NCBI GenBank assembly: GCA_044463945.1 | Contig: JBIQLW010000007.1 | Location: 1 to 64,000 of the forward strand | Origin: 62-47 sp044463945 | GTDB taxonomy: Bacteria > Pseudomonadota > Alphaproteobacteria > Rhizobiales > Xanthobacteraceae | Direction of reading: 5' to 3' | DNA: 64,000 bases | In this document: piece after piece, positions 1 to 8,995 of the stretch | Layout of the letters: each line of letters opens with the position of its first letter | Numbering within the stretch: the first letter of the stretch is position 1 | Notes under the pieces: model-generated | What the model saw: only the letters and a program-made list of their open reading frames with translations | Databases searched by the model: none | Told to the model about the DNA's origin: nothing | Program-made: the position numbers and the translations under genes

Positions 1-60
1 TTTTGGACGCCGATCCCCCGGCTCAGGGGGTCAATATTGCAGGCCGAATGACACCAAGAG
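1..60. mobile_element. Possible end of an IS21-type element (remnant)
   Basis: Two imperfect copies of a 15-base motif lie at 1-15 (TTTTGGACGCCGATC) and 35-49 (TATTGCAGGCCGAAT), matching at 10 of 15 positions, with a short CCCC/GGGG inverted repeat between them. IS21-family elements carry several repeated motifs at each end, and motifs of this style precede istA in rhizobial members. No istA is in the window and the element would extend leftwards. The assignment rests on pattern memory and is weak. Confidence 0.25.
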
Positions 61-160
61 TGGGCCAACTACTTCGCAAACTCAGGATACGCTTCAATCT
101 AAGTGAAACAGACTCTAGCGTAGAATCGGCGGTATTCGGCGTTCGCAGTTCTATTCTGAC

Positions 161-210
161 TGGCGCGCCCGAAAGGATTCGAACCTCTGACCCCCAGATT
201 CGTAGTCTGG
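161..210 (-). tRNA. 3' half of a tRNA-Arg(ACG), not a complete gene
   Basis: Read on the minus strand, this stretch has an anticodon arm CCAGA-CTACGAA-TCTGG (anticodon ACG), a T-arm with loop TTCGAAT, and the 3' acceptor strand ending in GCGCCA. The bases upstream (211-245) contain neither the matching 5' acceptor strand GCGCCCG nor a D-arm, so the 5' half is missing. Detached tRNA 3' halves are typical attL/attR scars left by tyrosine-recombinase integrative elements. It is not expected to give a functional tRNA. No integrase is visible in the window. Confidence 0.8.
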
Positions 211-749
211 GCGAGGGCGTTGAAATTGCTCAGGTCTGTTACCGTAAGCCACCCACTCCTCATCATATGGACCTAGAATGAGGGGATTAAGAAGACACAG
301 TTACCTGGAGCACGTCGATTAACACTCAGACCTCATTTTAGGCCCCGACCTACGGTTTAGGAAACCATGTCAGGGTATTAAGAATCAATCACTTACTCTA
401 GCTTTGTTACATATCTGTTGCAGCCAAGAAGAGAGCATCCCGCAGGTCTGCGTCCTGGGCCTGAGCCCCTGAAGCTACGCCGCGCCGCCCGGCGAGGGTC
501 AAGGCTGATAGACGCTACGCATGTGCATCCAGCGGAGACGGGTCGCCCGGCCACCGCCACCACATGATCTGCCAAAGCTGTCCGTCGTCGGACAGTTTGG
601 GACCGATCAGGCATTTCGCGAAGAGAGGGTCTTAGCTCGCAATCGCACGAAATGAGCGCAGCATGAAACTCTCACGGCACGAATCGGGGAGCTCTCCATA
701 TCGCGCAAGCCCAAGAGACACCAGTTCGGTCTGTTCTCCAATCCGCCAT
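211..749. other. Non-coding or decayed stretch
   Basis: I see no supported gene here. Short open frames on both strands lack recognisable domains, and the region lies between the tRNA scar and transposase fragments, so it is probably decayed mobile DNA. Confidence 0.5.
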
Positions 750-791
750 GATTCGATGGGCATTGTGGATGATGCGGTCGAGGATGGCATC
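750..791 (-). pseudogene. IstB (IS21 helper ATPase) C-terminal scrap
   Basis: The minus strand reads DAILDRIIHNAHRI, which matches the conserved C-terminal segment of IstB ATPases of IS21 elements (typically ..ADAILDRLIHNAHRIEL..). Only about 14 residues are recognisable. They end where the IS630-type fragment on the opposite strand begins. This is a remnant only. Confidence 0.4.
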
Positions 792-1036
792 GGGATCGAT
801 GAGACCTGGATCAAGACTAACATGGCTCCGCTGCGCCGCTGGGGCACAAGGGGCCAACGGATCCGAGGCTTTGCGCCACATGGCCACTGGCGCACGCTGA
901 CCTTCCTCGGCGCGTTGCGCTGCGACAGCTTCACCGCACCTTGCCTGTTCGATGACCCGATCAACGGCGAATGCTTCCGCGCTTAAGTCGAGCAAATCCA
1001 TCTGCCTTCGCTTAAGCCTGGCGACATCGTCGTCAC
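789..1036 (+). pseudogene. IS630-family transposase fragment
   Basis: The plus strand encodes the middle part of an IS630-type DDE transposase, including IGIDETWIKTNMAPLRRWG (with the first catalytic Asp), then GFAPHGHWRTLTFLGALRC and DDPINGECFRA. An in-frame TAA follows, after which the homologous reading VEQIHLPSLKPGDIVV continues to about 1036. The N-terminal DNA-binding region and the C-terminal catalytic residues are missing. It is unrelated in detail to the IS630-type copy at 12518-13697. Clearly non-functional. Confidence 0.75.
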
Positions 1037-1605
1037 GCGATCCATCGATGACCGCGACAACGATGGATCATGGCAAAGAAGCGCGAGAACATAATTTGCG
1101 GGCAAGTGCGTATTGACACTTTCCACGGCAGCTCTGGACATTCGAACGACGGCAGAATTGCATCACTCGGGTTAACTATGCCTTGCGCATGTCGTAGTGC
1201 GCCCACAGTCCAGAGGCTGATTGTCATCCGTCTGCGGCTCACGGTGTGCGGATACGATGTCCTCGCCGCAACAATCTTCTTCAGGTAGCCGATAAGCGTC
1301 CCTCGTTAGCACCAAGGGCAAGGCTTCGGCTGCCGAAATAACACGCCTTCGCCTCTATGAGTTTCATTGAGCGTACGAGAGACTTCGGATTTGCCACCTC
1401 GCCATCGTCCAACGAAGTTGAGGTGGAAGTGCGTTCGCAGAATATCTCGTGCACCATTCAAAATAGAACTACCAACTCATATATCCATATAGTTATCACA
1501 CTTTTTCGGTCGAGGATTTTACGCTTTTTGCTCGAGAGCAAGCGACCGCTCGATGTTTGAACTTATGCTTTCTCTAACGGAAGAAGACAGGGCTTGCTTG
1601 GTTAG
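1037..1605. other. Non-coding or decayed stretch
   Basis: No supported gene. Open frames at 1070-1288 and 1357-1560 have no recognisable motif or convincing ribosome-binding site. The segment from about 1480 is noticeably more AT-rich than its surroundings. It separates the transposase debris from the end of the ABC-F gene. Confidence 0.5.
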
Positions 1606-3189
1606 TTAACGTGCGAGATCCAGCCTGCGCGAGATCCGGATTGCATCCAGGAATGCATGATCATGGCTGACGACAAGCAATGCACCGTCATAGGCGCGCA
1701 ACCCCGCCTCGACGGCTTCGATCGCCGCGATGTCGAGATGATTGGTCGGCTCATCGAGAATCAATAACGATGGCAGCGACGGTCCGCCCAGCACGCAGGC
1801 GAGACCGGCGCGCAACAACTGGCCGCCGCTGAGCCCTGATACAATTTGCAACGCGGCATCGGCCCTGAACATGAAACGGGCAAGTGCGCTTCGGCAGGCA
1901 TTCTCGCAGGCCGCGGGATTGATGCGGCGGAAATTCCCGAGAATGGAAGCCGATGCGTCGAGCAGATCGACGGTCTGGTCGAGCATCGCCATATCCACCT
2001 TCAGCGAGACCTGTCCGCTCCACGGCTGCATCCGGCCCCGGATCAGTTTCAGCAGCGTCGTTTTCCCGGAGCCGTTGGGCCCGATGACGGCAACACGCTC
2101 AGGGCCGGTGATCGTGAACGAGAGATCGCGCAGAACAGGATTCGCGCGGTCGTATCCCGCAGTGACCCCGTCCACCTCCAGAACGGCTTTCGTGGCCGGG
2201 AGCAACGTCGAAGGCAGCTTGACCGAGATCGGTTGCAACACCTCGATCCGTGCGCGAGCGGATGATGCGGCCTCTAGCGCCTGCGCGCGGCGGCGTTCGG
2301 CCAGGCGCGCCGTCTCGCCGGCCGTGTCCTCGCTGCGGTCCTTGCGGCCGCCGGCAAGAAGACGCGGCATATCTGCCTTCGCGCGCTTGCGCTGCCCGCG
2401 CGCATCCTTGCGCGCCTTGTCTTCAGCCGCACCCTGCTCTTTCCGGTCGATCTCGGCCAATTGCTTCTCGGCGGTTGCCAGATCGTGCCGGGCCGCCGTC
2501 AGTTCGAGAGTCCTGCGCTCGCGATAATGGCTCCAGTTGCCGCCATAGCGGGTGGCGCCCAGCGATGTCAGCTCGACGATAGCATCCATCGCTTCCAGCA
2601 ATCCACGATCATGACTGACGATGATCGCGCCGTTTCGCCAGCCCGCGAGAAGGTCGATCACGGCGGCGCGGCCATCCCGGTCGAGATTGTTGGTCGGTTC
2701 ATCGAGCAGCAGGAAATCCGGCGCGGCGAACCTCAAGGCCGCAAGACGCGCTCTCGTCACCTGGCCGCCGGATAAATGAGCGAGGTCAGTCTCCAGCGGC
2801 GCTTCCAGCCCAAGCCGGGTCAGCGCGGCAAGAATGCGCGTCTCGAGCGTCCAGTCCACGGCGGCGAGTTCATCCGTCGTGGCAGCCCCGATCTCCGCGC
2901 GACGCAGGACGGCGATGGCCGCGCCCGCGCCGAACAGATCGGCTATCGTTTCTCCCGCCGAGCTCCGAACGTTCTGGCGCAGCATCGCAACTGTCCCACT
3001 CATGGACATGGTGCCCGCATGCGGCGCACGCTGACCCGCGATCAACGACAGTAGCGTGGTTTTGCCGATGCCGTTGCGCCCCACGAGTCCGGCACGCTCC
3101 GCCCCGAAACTCAGATTGAGTCCGGAACACAACAAGCGGCCGTCGGGCGCAGAGAGCGCTACGTCGGAGAGAGTGATCGATGCTGGCAT
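1606..3189 (-). CDS. ABC-F family ATP-binding protein
   Basis: A 527-residue duplicated ABC ATPase with no membrane domain, the layout of ABC-F proteins, which act on the ribosome or in resistance rather than in transport. The first ABC domain has Walker A GRNGIGKTT (about 37-45), signature LSGGQ (139-143) and Walker B LLLDEPTNNLD (about 160-170). A charged Lys/Arg/Glu-rich linker spans about 235-320. The second domain has GPNGSGKTT, LSGGQ and LLILDEPTNHLD. I chose the ATG at 3189 (MPASITLSDV) because the family starts just before the first ABC domain and a GGAAG sequence precedes it; the open frame extends a further 68 codons upstream without homology. The specific substrate or ribosome function is not inferable. 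Confidence 0.93.
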   Translation of the reverse strand: MPASITLSDVALSAPDGRLLCSGLNLSFGAERAGLVGRNGIGKTTLLSLIAGQRAPHAGTMSMSGTVAMLRQNVRSSAGETIADLFGAGAAIAVLRRAEIGAATTDELAAVDWTLETRILAALTRLGLEAPLETDLAHLSGGQVTRARLAALRFAAPDFLLLDEPTNNLDRDGRAAVIDLLAGWRNGAIIVSHDRGLLEAMDAIVELTSLGATRYGGNWSHYRERRTLELTAARHDLATAEKQLAEIDRKEQGAAEDKARKDARGQRKRAKADMPRLLAGGRKDRSEDTAGETARLAERRRAQALEAASSARARIEVLQPISVKLPSTLLPATKAVLEVDGVTAGYDRANPVLRDLSFTITGPERVAVIGPNGSGKTTLLKLIRGRMQPWSGQVSLKVDMAMLDQTVDLLDASASILGNFRRINPAACENACRSALARFMFRADAALQIVSGLSGGQLLRAGLACVLGGPSLPSLLILDEPTNHLDIAAIEAVEAGLRAYDGALLVVSHDHAFLDAIRISRRLDLAR

Positions 3190-3310
3190 GGAGCGGACTT
3201 CCGTTGAGGAACGTGCGGGAATAGAACACCTGAGGATGAACCAGGTTCTTTCACTCCCCCTATGTCGAAATCTTGACTTCAGGCGCATCGAAACACTTGC
3301 CGGGCGATGG

Positions 3311-3790
3311 CTATTGCAAGTCCTCTGCATGCGACGCTTCGCAAGACGCCGAACTTTTGACAAGCAGCGCAAGTTCGCGATCGAGCTCCGCAACCCTGGC
3401 CTCGGTCGCCAACGACTTTGCTTTGATCTCTCGCAACGCGCGTTTGCTTGTCCGCTCGGAATGACACATCAGCGCAACAAGCAATGCCCCGACGGCAAAG
3501 AAGACCAGTTGTGGCAGATCACGAGTCTCAACCACCAGCGTATAACGCGGCTCAAGAAAGAAATAATCGAATATTATAATCGCGAGCGCTGTCGCGAGAA
3601 CAGCCGGCGCTATGCCTCGGCTCCAGGCCACCAGCATTACCGCGCAGGGGAACAGCGACGCTGATGGCGGGATGCCGGAGAGACGGTGAAACGCCACCGC
3701 GCCGGTGCCGGTGGCAACGACCGCCAGCACGGCGACCGCAAAATCTGCCGCCAGTTTTTGGGACCGGCTGCGCGCGCGGCCTGCACTCAT
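3311..3790 (-). CDS. Stand-alone DUF4118 (KdpD-sensor-like) membrane protein
   Basis: A 159-residue protein with about four hydrophobic segments (roughly residues 15-37, 44-58, 60-78 and 90-108), followed by a basic, coiled-coil-like tail (about 112-150). The central motif IIIFDYFFLEPRYTL is typical of the DUF4118 transmembrane domain that precedes the kinase core of KdpD-like histidine kinases. No dimerisation (HisKA) or ATPase domain follows: the frame ends and the ABC-F gene starts 120 bases later. It may be a truncated sensor or a real kinase-less membrane protein. It is on the same strand as the hydrolase run but 66 bases behind it. Confidence 0.75.
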   Translation of the reverse strand: MSAGRARSRSQKLAADFAVAVLAVVATGTGAVAFHRLSGIPPSASLFPCAVMLVAWSRGIAPAVLATALAIIIFDYFFLEPRYTLVVETRDLPQLVFFAVGALLVALMCHSERTSKRALREIKAKSLATEARVAELDRELALLVKSSASCEASHAEDLQ

Positions 3791-3856
3791 CCTGGGATTC
3801 TCCCGATTTGCCGGCCGACTGCGATCGTTACATCGCCCGTCGGCCGATGGATAAAG

Positions 3857-4627
3857 TCAATCAGTGGCCGCCTTCTCAATCAGTTTAGCGACGGAACCGG
3901 GATGTGACACCATCACCACGTGGGAGGCCCCCTTGATCACGACAGTCTCCCGTGACTTTGCACGCTCAGCCATGAAGGCGGACGCCTGCGGCGGGATGTT
4001 CTTGTCCTTACCGCCGTAGATGAATCGTGTTGGCTTTTTCTTCCAGAGCGGCTCGGTTGATGCTTCGTTGAGCGCCGCCTCGGTGATCGGACGCTGCGTC
4101 GCCGCCATCAGTTTTGCCTCAGCGCTCGAAACATCCGCGGCGAACTGATCGTGAAACTTCTCCTGCCGAATGTAGAGATCATGCCCGCCGCCCGGCAGCG
4201 CCACGGGCGGCGCCAGCGTCGGTGCGAGCGTGCTGCCGGAAAACTTGCCCGACATTCCGGCGGCGGTTTCGCCCGCTTCCGGCGCAAAGGCCGCGACATA
4301 AACCAGCGCCTTGATGTTCGCAGCGCTGGAAACGTCGCTGATGACCGAGCCGCCATAGGAGTGGCCGACGAGCACGACGGGCGATCCGATGCTTGAAACA
4401 ATGCTCGATATGTAGCCGGCGTCACCCCTGACGCTGCGCAGCGGATTGGCTGCGGCGACGACGCGGTAGCCATCCTTCTCCAGGATCTTGATGACGCCGT
4501 TCCAGCTCGATGCGTCCGCGAACGCACCATGCACGAGAACGATAGTGGGTTTCTGGGTCTGCGCCTGCGCGCCGCCGATCATCGCTCCGGCAATGGCCAG
4601 TCCGGCTAAAAACTTCTTCATCATCAA
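3857..4627 (-). CDS. Secreted alpha/beta hydrolase
   Basis: A 256-residue protein with a Sec-type signal peptide (residues 1-22, ending AQA). The fold shows the oxyanion-hole motif LVHGAFADASSW (about 31-42), the nucleophile elbow GHSYGG with Ser at about 90, and a C-terminal catalytic His in KGASHVVMVSHPG. Length and motifs fit small periplasmic esterases or lactonase-like hydrolases. It is the last gene of a tight minus-strand run starting at 8995, 34 bases behind the SDR gene. The substrate is unknown. Confidence 0.9.
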   Translation of the reverse strand: MMMKKFLAGLAIAGAMIGGAQAQTQKPTIVLVHGAFADASSWNGVIKILEKDGYRVVAAANPLRSVRGDAGYISSIVSSIGSPVVLVGHSYGGSVISDVSSAANIKALVYVAAFAPEAGETAAGMSGKFSGSTLAPTLAPPVALPGGGHDLYIRQEKFHDQFAADVSSAEAKLMAATQRPITEAALNEASTEPLWKKKPTRFIYGGKDKNIPPQASAFMAERAKSRETVVIKGASHVVMVSHPGSVAKLIEKAATD

Positions 4628-4661
4628 GAATGTCCTTTCGGCGACGTTGACTGATGCGGTT

Positions 4662-5567
4662 TCATCGCGTTGTCTGCAACTTCAGGAAAGGCGATGTCGC
4701 GGAGTGACCCTGCGCCTGATCCGCAGCGGCGCCGTCATCCGGCGGAAAATCCGTGGATACACTCAGCGCTCGCCACGTCTCCAGTTCCTCCAGCCGCGCG
4801 CGATCCGCCTGCGCGAGGATCGTCACGGCATCGGTGCCGAGCGGCAGCCGAAACGGCGGTTGCTCCATCGCGGCAACCTTCAGGATCGCCGCCGCCGCGC
4901 GGGCTGGATCGCCGGGCTGCCGTCCGTCATAGGCCCGCTGCAATCGCGCGGTTGCGCCGACAACCTGATCGTATTCGGCGCGGCCCTCGTTCAGGGACGT
5001 CGACGATCCCGCGAAATCGGTACGGAAGCCTCCGGGTTCGACGATCGAGACCTTGACGTCGATCAGCGCCATTTCCCGCGCAAGCGATTCCGAAAACCCT
5101 TCGACCGCCCACTTCGCAGCCGAATAAGGCGCGCGGCCCGGAGCGCCGATGCGCCCGCCAACCGACGAGAACTGGATGATATGGCCGCGGCGCTGTTCGC
5201 GCATCAGCGGAATGGCGGCCTTGGTCACGATAATGGTGCCGAACAGATTCGTTTCGATCTGCCTTCGAAATTCATCGAGTCCGGTGTCTTCTACCGAACC
5301 GACATTGCCGTACCCCGCATTGTTGACCAGGACATCGAGCCCGCCGAAGTGGTCGTGCGCCGCGCAAACGGCGGCCTCAGCCTCGTCCGTATCCGTGACG
5401 TCGAGCGCAAGCACACGGACCCTGTCGCCATAACGTGCCGCCAGATCGGCAAGATGCGCGGGTTCCCGCGCGGTCGCGATGAGACGATGACCGGCTTCGA
5501 GCACGGCATGGGCCAAAGCCCGGCCGATGCCGCGCGAGCATCCTGTGATGAGCCAGCGTTGTGTCAT
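4662..5567 (-). CDS. Short-chain dehydrogenase/reductase
   Basis: A 301-residue classical SDR. The nucleotide-binding motif TGCSRGIG is at 8-15, NNAG at 82-85, the catalytic Ser around 134-135 and YSAAK at 148-152 with Tyr148/Lys152; PGGFRTDF follows near 180. This fits the longer SDR group that starts MTxRWLITG. I use the ATG at 5567; the frame runs upstream without homology. The gene lies in the minus-strand hydrolase run, between the P460 gene and the secreted hydrolase. NAD(P)-dependent alcohol/ketone oxidoreduction is inferred; the substrate is unknown. Confidence 0.93.
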   Translation of the reverse strand: MTQRWLITGCSRGIGRALAHAVLEAGHRLIATAREPAHLADLAARYGDRVRVLALDVTDTDEAEAAVCAAHDHFGGLDVLVNNAGYGNVGSVEDTGLDEFRRQIETNLFGTIIVTKAAIPLMREQRRGHIIQFSSVGGRIGAPGRAPYSAAKWAVEGFSESLAREMALIDVKVSIVEPGGFRTDFAGSSTSLNEGRAEYDQVVGATARLQRAYDGRQPGDPARAAAAILKVAAMEQPPFRLPLGTDAVTILAQADRARLEELETWRALSVSTDFPPDDGAAADQAQGHSATSPFLKLQTTR

Positions 5568-5620
5568 AGCCTCTCTCTGACTTATGTCCTCGTGGGCAAA
5601 CGACGAACCCTGCTTCGGGG

Positions 5621-6133
5621 TTACGGCGCCAAGCGCGTGAAGACGTAATCGCGATCCTTCACGCGGGACTCGTGACACGCGAAACAGGTTTCATGCTGCG
5701 CCTCGTCCACGGGCTTGCCGCCGATAAACCGGCCGTAGCCCCAGCCGCCCGATGCCGTGTATTTCCGGGAGTTCTTGACCATGACCTGAACCGTCGTCGC
5801 CTGTCCGGGAACGGTCGCGGGCGGAAACTCCGGCGATTGCATCTGCTTCCAAGCGAGCTTGACGAGCACGCTTCCGTCCGGAAACGGCAGCGTGCCTGCG
5901 CGATAGGCATCGACAGCTATTTTATTTCCGACCACTGCGCGCAATTCGTCGAGCGGCTCCGCTTCGAGAGCAGGCGCGATCAATTCCCATTGACGGTATC
6001 CTTCGGGAATCGTGACGTCGTAAATCGGCGAGGCGTTTTCACGTCCGGTTTCACCTTTCACCGCCCACGGCACCAAAAAAACGAACTGCAATAGCACAAC
6101 GACTGCGAGTGGCAGCAGGTAAATGTACCTCAT
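5621..6133 (-). CDS. Cytochrome P460 family protein
   Basis: A 170-residue exported c-type haem protein. It has an N-terminal hydrophobic anchor or signal (about 4-25), the P460-domain segment IPEGYRQWELIAP near 42-54, and a single haem motif CFACH at 150-154. Family members include the hydroxylamine-oxidising cytochrome P460 of ammonia oxidisers, but many homologues in heterotrophs have unknown roles. It sits 24 bases behind the Tat-exported hydrolase and 53 bases ahead of the SDR in the same transcription unit, so a redox step beside the hydrolases is plausible. Confidence 0.9.
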   Translation of the reverse strand: MRYIYLLPLAVVVLLQFVFLVPWAVKGETGRENASPIYDVTIPEGYRQWELIAPALEAEPLDELRAVVGNKIAVDAYRAGTLPFPDGSVLVKLAWKQMQSPEFPPATVPGQATTVQVMVKNSRKYTASGGWGYGRFIGGKPVDEAQHETCFACHESRVKDRDYVFTRLAP

Positions 6134-6157
6134 CGAACCGCCCTGTCTGCGAGACCA

Positions 6158-7225
6158 TTACAACTTGTCGGCATCGATCACGGCCTGCGCGAATGCCTGC
6201 GGCGCCTCCTGCGGCAGATTGTGGCCGATGCCGCCGCGGATCAGCCGGTGGGCATATTTCCCGGTGAATTTTTTGGCATAGGCTGCAGGATCAGGGTGCG
6301 GGGCGCCGTTCGCATCGCCTTCCAGGGTGATGCTCGGCACGCCGATGGCCGGAAAGGCAGCGAGTTTCTTCTCCAGATCGTCGAATTGCGGCTCACCCTC
6401 GGCGAGGCCGAGACGCCAGCGATAGTTGTGGATCGAAACCGCGACATGATCCGGATTGTCGAACGCTGCGGCCGAGCGATCGAACGTGGCGTCATCGAAC
6501 GCCCATTTCGGCGATGCGAGCGTCCAGATCAGGCGAGCGAAGTCATGCGTGTATTTCGCGTAGCCGGCGCGGCCACGTTCGGTGGCGAAGTAATACTGAT
6601 ACCACCACTGCAATTCGGCCTTCGGCGGCAGCGGCATCCGGTTCGCTTCCTGACTGCCGATGAGATAGCCGCTGACGGACACCAGCGCCTTGCAGCGCTC
6701 CGGCCAGATCGCGGCGACGATATCGGCCGTTCGCGCGCCCCAGTCGTAACCGGCGACGATGGCCTTCTCGATCTTCAAGGCATCCATAAAGGTGACGATA
6801 TCGGCCGCGAGCGCGGCCTGCTGGCCATTGCGCGGCGTCGCATCCGAAAGAAATCGCGTCGTGCCATGGCCGCGCAGATAGGGAATGACAACCCGGTATC
6901 CCGCCTGGGCGAGCAGCGGCGTGACATCGACATAACTATGAATATCATAAGGCCAGCCATGAAGAAGAACGACCGGCGGCCCGTCGGCGGGCCCCTCCTC
7001 GACATAGCCGACGTTCAACGGACCGGCGTCGATCTGTTTGAGCGCGCGGAACGATGTGTGCGTTCCGGGTTTCATCGCGAGCAGCTTTTCCGATATCCTT
7101 GATTGCGCGCGGGCCGCACCGGCAATGCCGAACTGCGCGGCGGCCACCGTCATGGCGGCAACGCCGAAAAAGCGGCGGCGCGACTGATCGATCCGGTCAT
7201 TTATCGACTTCGTATCCATCGTCAA
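6158..7225 (-). CDS. Tat-exported alpha/beta hydrolase, dehalogenase/epoxide-hydrolase type
   Basis: A 355-residue protein with a twin-arginine leader (SRRRFFGVAAM, about 15-25; AQA-like cleavage near 41). The alpha/beta-hydrolase core has LLHGWPYD (about 87-94), nucleophile elbow AGYDWGA with Asp at about 161, and the catalytic His in GGIGHNLPQEAP. An Asp nucleophile points to the haloalkane dehalogenase/soluble epoxide hydrolase branch rather than to esterases. It is related in motif order to the cytoplasmic hydrolase at 35409. It is third in the minus-strand run, 48 bases behind ohr. Confidence 0.92.
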   Translation of the reverse strand: MTMDTKSINDRIDQSRRRFFGVAAMTVAAAQFGIAGAARAQSRISEKLLAMKPGTHTSFRALKQIDAGPLNVGYVEEGPADGPPVVLLHGWPYDIHSYVDVTPLLAQAGYRVVIPYLRGHGTTRFLSDATPRNGQQAALAADIVTFMDALKIEKAIVAGYDWGARTADIVAAIWPERCKALVSVSGYLIGSQEANRMPLPPKAELQWWYQYYFATERGRAGYAKYTHDFARLIWTLASPKWAFDDATFDRSAAAFDNPDHVAVSIHNYRWRLGLAEGEPQFDDLEKKLAAFPAIGVPSITLEGDANGAPHPDPAAYAKKFTGKYAHRLIRGGIGHNLPQEAPQAFAQAVIDADKL

Positions 7226-7273
7226 TCTCCTTTGCCGCGTGAAACACCCGCGGCGCTGTCATGAGAAAAAAAG

Positions 7274-7690
7274 TCAGATCAGATTGATGGCGACATCGAT
7301 GTTGCCGCGCGTCGCCTTTGAATAAGGGCAGGTCTGGTGGGCGGTATCCACGATGACCTGGGCGGTGGCCCGGTCGAGGCCCGGCAAGCTCACGTTGAGG
7401 CGCGCGCGGAGGAAATAGCTGTCGCCGGCAGCGTTGAGATCGACTTCCGCATCGATCGCGACATCGGCAGGCAGCGCAACTTTCATCTTGCGCGCCGCAA
7501 TCGCCATCGCGCCTTCAAAGCAGGCGGACCATCCAGCGGCGAAGAGTTGCTCTGGATTGGTGCCTCCGCCCGCGCCGCCGGGTGTCGACAGCCTGATGTC
7601 CAGCTTTCCGTCCGCGCTGCGCGACGTGCCTTCCCGTCCGCCCGTGGTGCGGACCTTGGCGGTGTAAAGTGTCTTTGTTTCGTCGGTCAT
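7274..7690 (-). CDS. ohr: Organic hydroperoxide resistance protein (Ohr/OsmC family)
   Basis: A 138-residue protein matching the Ohr subfamily in length and motifs: NPEQLFAAGWSACFEGA with the peroxidatic Cys at 57, and TCPYSKATRGN with the second Cys at 121. Ohr reduces fatty-acid and peroxynitrite-type hydroperoxides through a Cys-Cys pair. It lies 30 bases behind the epoxide-hydrolase gene and 48 bases ahead of the Tat hydrolase, which suggests the run deals with oxidised or electrophilic organics. There is no adjacent OhrR repressor; the nearest regulator is the large divergent one at 9212. Confidence 0.95.
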   Translation of the reverse strand: MTDETKTLYTAKVRTTGGREGTSRSADGKLDIRLSTPGGAGGGTNPEQLFAAGWSACFEGAMAIAARKMKVALPADVAIDAEVDLNAAGDSYFLRARLNVSLPGLDRATAQVIVDTAHQTCPYSKATRGNIDVAINLI

Positions 7691-7720
7691 CGTTTTGTTC
7701 CTTTATGAGATGAGCTTCAG

Positions 7721-8995
7721 TCAGCGCAGCGTACGAAAGGCGGCCCGCACTTCCTGGGTAAAGAGCGTAGGCTGCTCCCATGCCGCGAAATGCCCGCCGT
7801 TGTCGGCCTCATTAAAGTAGACGAGGTTGCGGTAGCAGCGCTCCGCCCAGCTTCGCGGCGCGCGGTAGATTTCTCCGGGGAAGACCGTCACCGCCACCGG
7901 AAGCGACGCGATATCGACCGCGTTGAAATTGTTGGAATGGTCTTCCCAGTAGATCTGCGCGGCCGAGGCACCTGACGCCGTGAACCAGTAAAGCGAGATG
8001 TCGTCGAGCATCTCGTTGCGTGTCAGGACCCGTTCGGGGTCGCCCCCGCTATAGGTCCATTGCGCGAACTTCTCATAAATCCATGCGGCGAGACCGACCG
8101 GCGAATCCACCAGCGAGTAGCCGATAGTCTGCGGCCGCGTCACCATCATCGCCGAGTAGCCTGAGCTGTCGCTGTAGAAGCTGCGGAGCGCGTCGAAAGC
8201 CGCCCTCTCCTTGCCGGTGAGATTGTCCGGCGCGGCGCCACCGGCCGTAAGGATGGACGCGATCTCCTTCGGAACGGTGCCCGGCATATTGACATGGATG
8301 CCGATCAGCCCCGGCACGTTCTGAAGCGCCATGCGATGCGAGATCACCGAACCGCAATCGCCGCCCTGCGACACGTAACGGTCATATCCCAGCCGCTGCA
8401 TCAGCTTCGCCCATGCGCGTCCGATCCGATCCGAGCCCCAGCCCGTCTTCGATGGCTTTCCCGAAAATCCGAAACCTGGGATCGACGGCACGACAAGATG
8501 GAAGGCATCCCCGGCAGCACCGCCATGCGCCGTGGGATTCGTCAGCGGGTCAATGACTTTCATGAATTCGAGGATCGAGCCGGGCCATCCATGCGTCATG
8601 ACCATCGGCATCGCGTTCGCATGCGGCGAACGGACATGAATGAAGTGGATGTCGAGGCCGTCGATTTCCGTGATGAACATCGGCAGCGCATTCAAACGCG
8701 CTTCGATCTTCCGCCAGTCATAATCGCTTTTCCAGTACCCAACGAGGCTTTCGAGTTTCGCAAGCTGCACGCCTTGCGAGGTGTCGGTAACGGTCTCGTG
8801 GCGGGGCCATCGCGTTTCGGCGAGCCGCTGGCGGAGCGCGGCGATCGCTTTTTCGGGAATATCGACATGGAATCGGCGGATGGCTTCCGCACCGCCGCCC
8901 TCTCCTGCCTGCGCGGGAATGACACCGGCAGCTCCCGCGGCCGTCATACCGGCAAGCACGCCGCGCCTCGTCAATGAGTGAGTGGATACAGGCAT
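7721..8995 (-). CDS. Tat-exported epoxide hydrolase
   Basis: A 424-residue protein with a twin-arginine leader (LTRRGVLAG, about 8-16; cleavage near AQA at 28-30), an N-terminal EHN domain (from about 40), HGWPGS at about 135-140, nucleophile elbow QGGDCGS with Asp at about 213, and the catalytic His in GGHFAAWEQP near the C terminus. This is the microsomal/juvenile-hormone-type epoxide hydrolase layout. I use the ATG at 8995 because the Tat motif follows immediately. It is the first gene of the six-gene minus-strand run and faces the regulator at 9212 across about 215 bases, which should hold both promoters. Confidence 0.93.
   Translation of the reverse strand: MPVSTHSLTRRGVLAGMTAAGAAGVIPAQAGEGGGAEAIRRFHVDIPEKAIAALRQRLAETRWPRHETVTDTSQGVQLAKLESLVGYWKSDYDWRKIEARLNALPMFITEIDGLDIHFIHVRSPHANAMPMVMTHGWPGSILEFMKVIDPLTNPTAHGGAAGDAFHLVVPSIPGFGFSGKPSKTGWGSDRIGRAWAKLMQRLGYDRYVSQGGDCGSVISHRMALQNVPGLIGIHVNMPGTVPKEIASILTAGGAAPDNLTGKERAAFDALRSFYSDSSGYSAMMVTRPQTIGYSLVDSPVGLAAWIYEKFAQWTYSGGDPERVLTRNEMLDDISLYWFTASGASAAQIYWEDHSNNFNAVDIASLPVAVTVFPGEIYRAPRSWAERCYRNLVYFNEADNGGHFAAWEQPTLFTQEVRAAFRTLR

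Noticed and set aside
161..281. Complete tRNA-Arg gene
   Set aside because: The 5' acceptor strand and the D-arm are missing upstream of the anticodon arm.
1742..2527. 261-codon plus-strand frame
   Set aside because: It lies wholly antisense to the ABC-F gene, which has full domain support; an effect of high GC.
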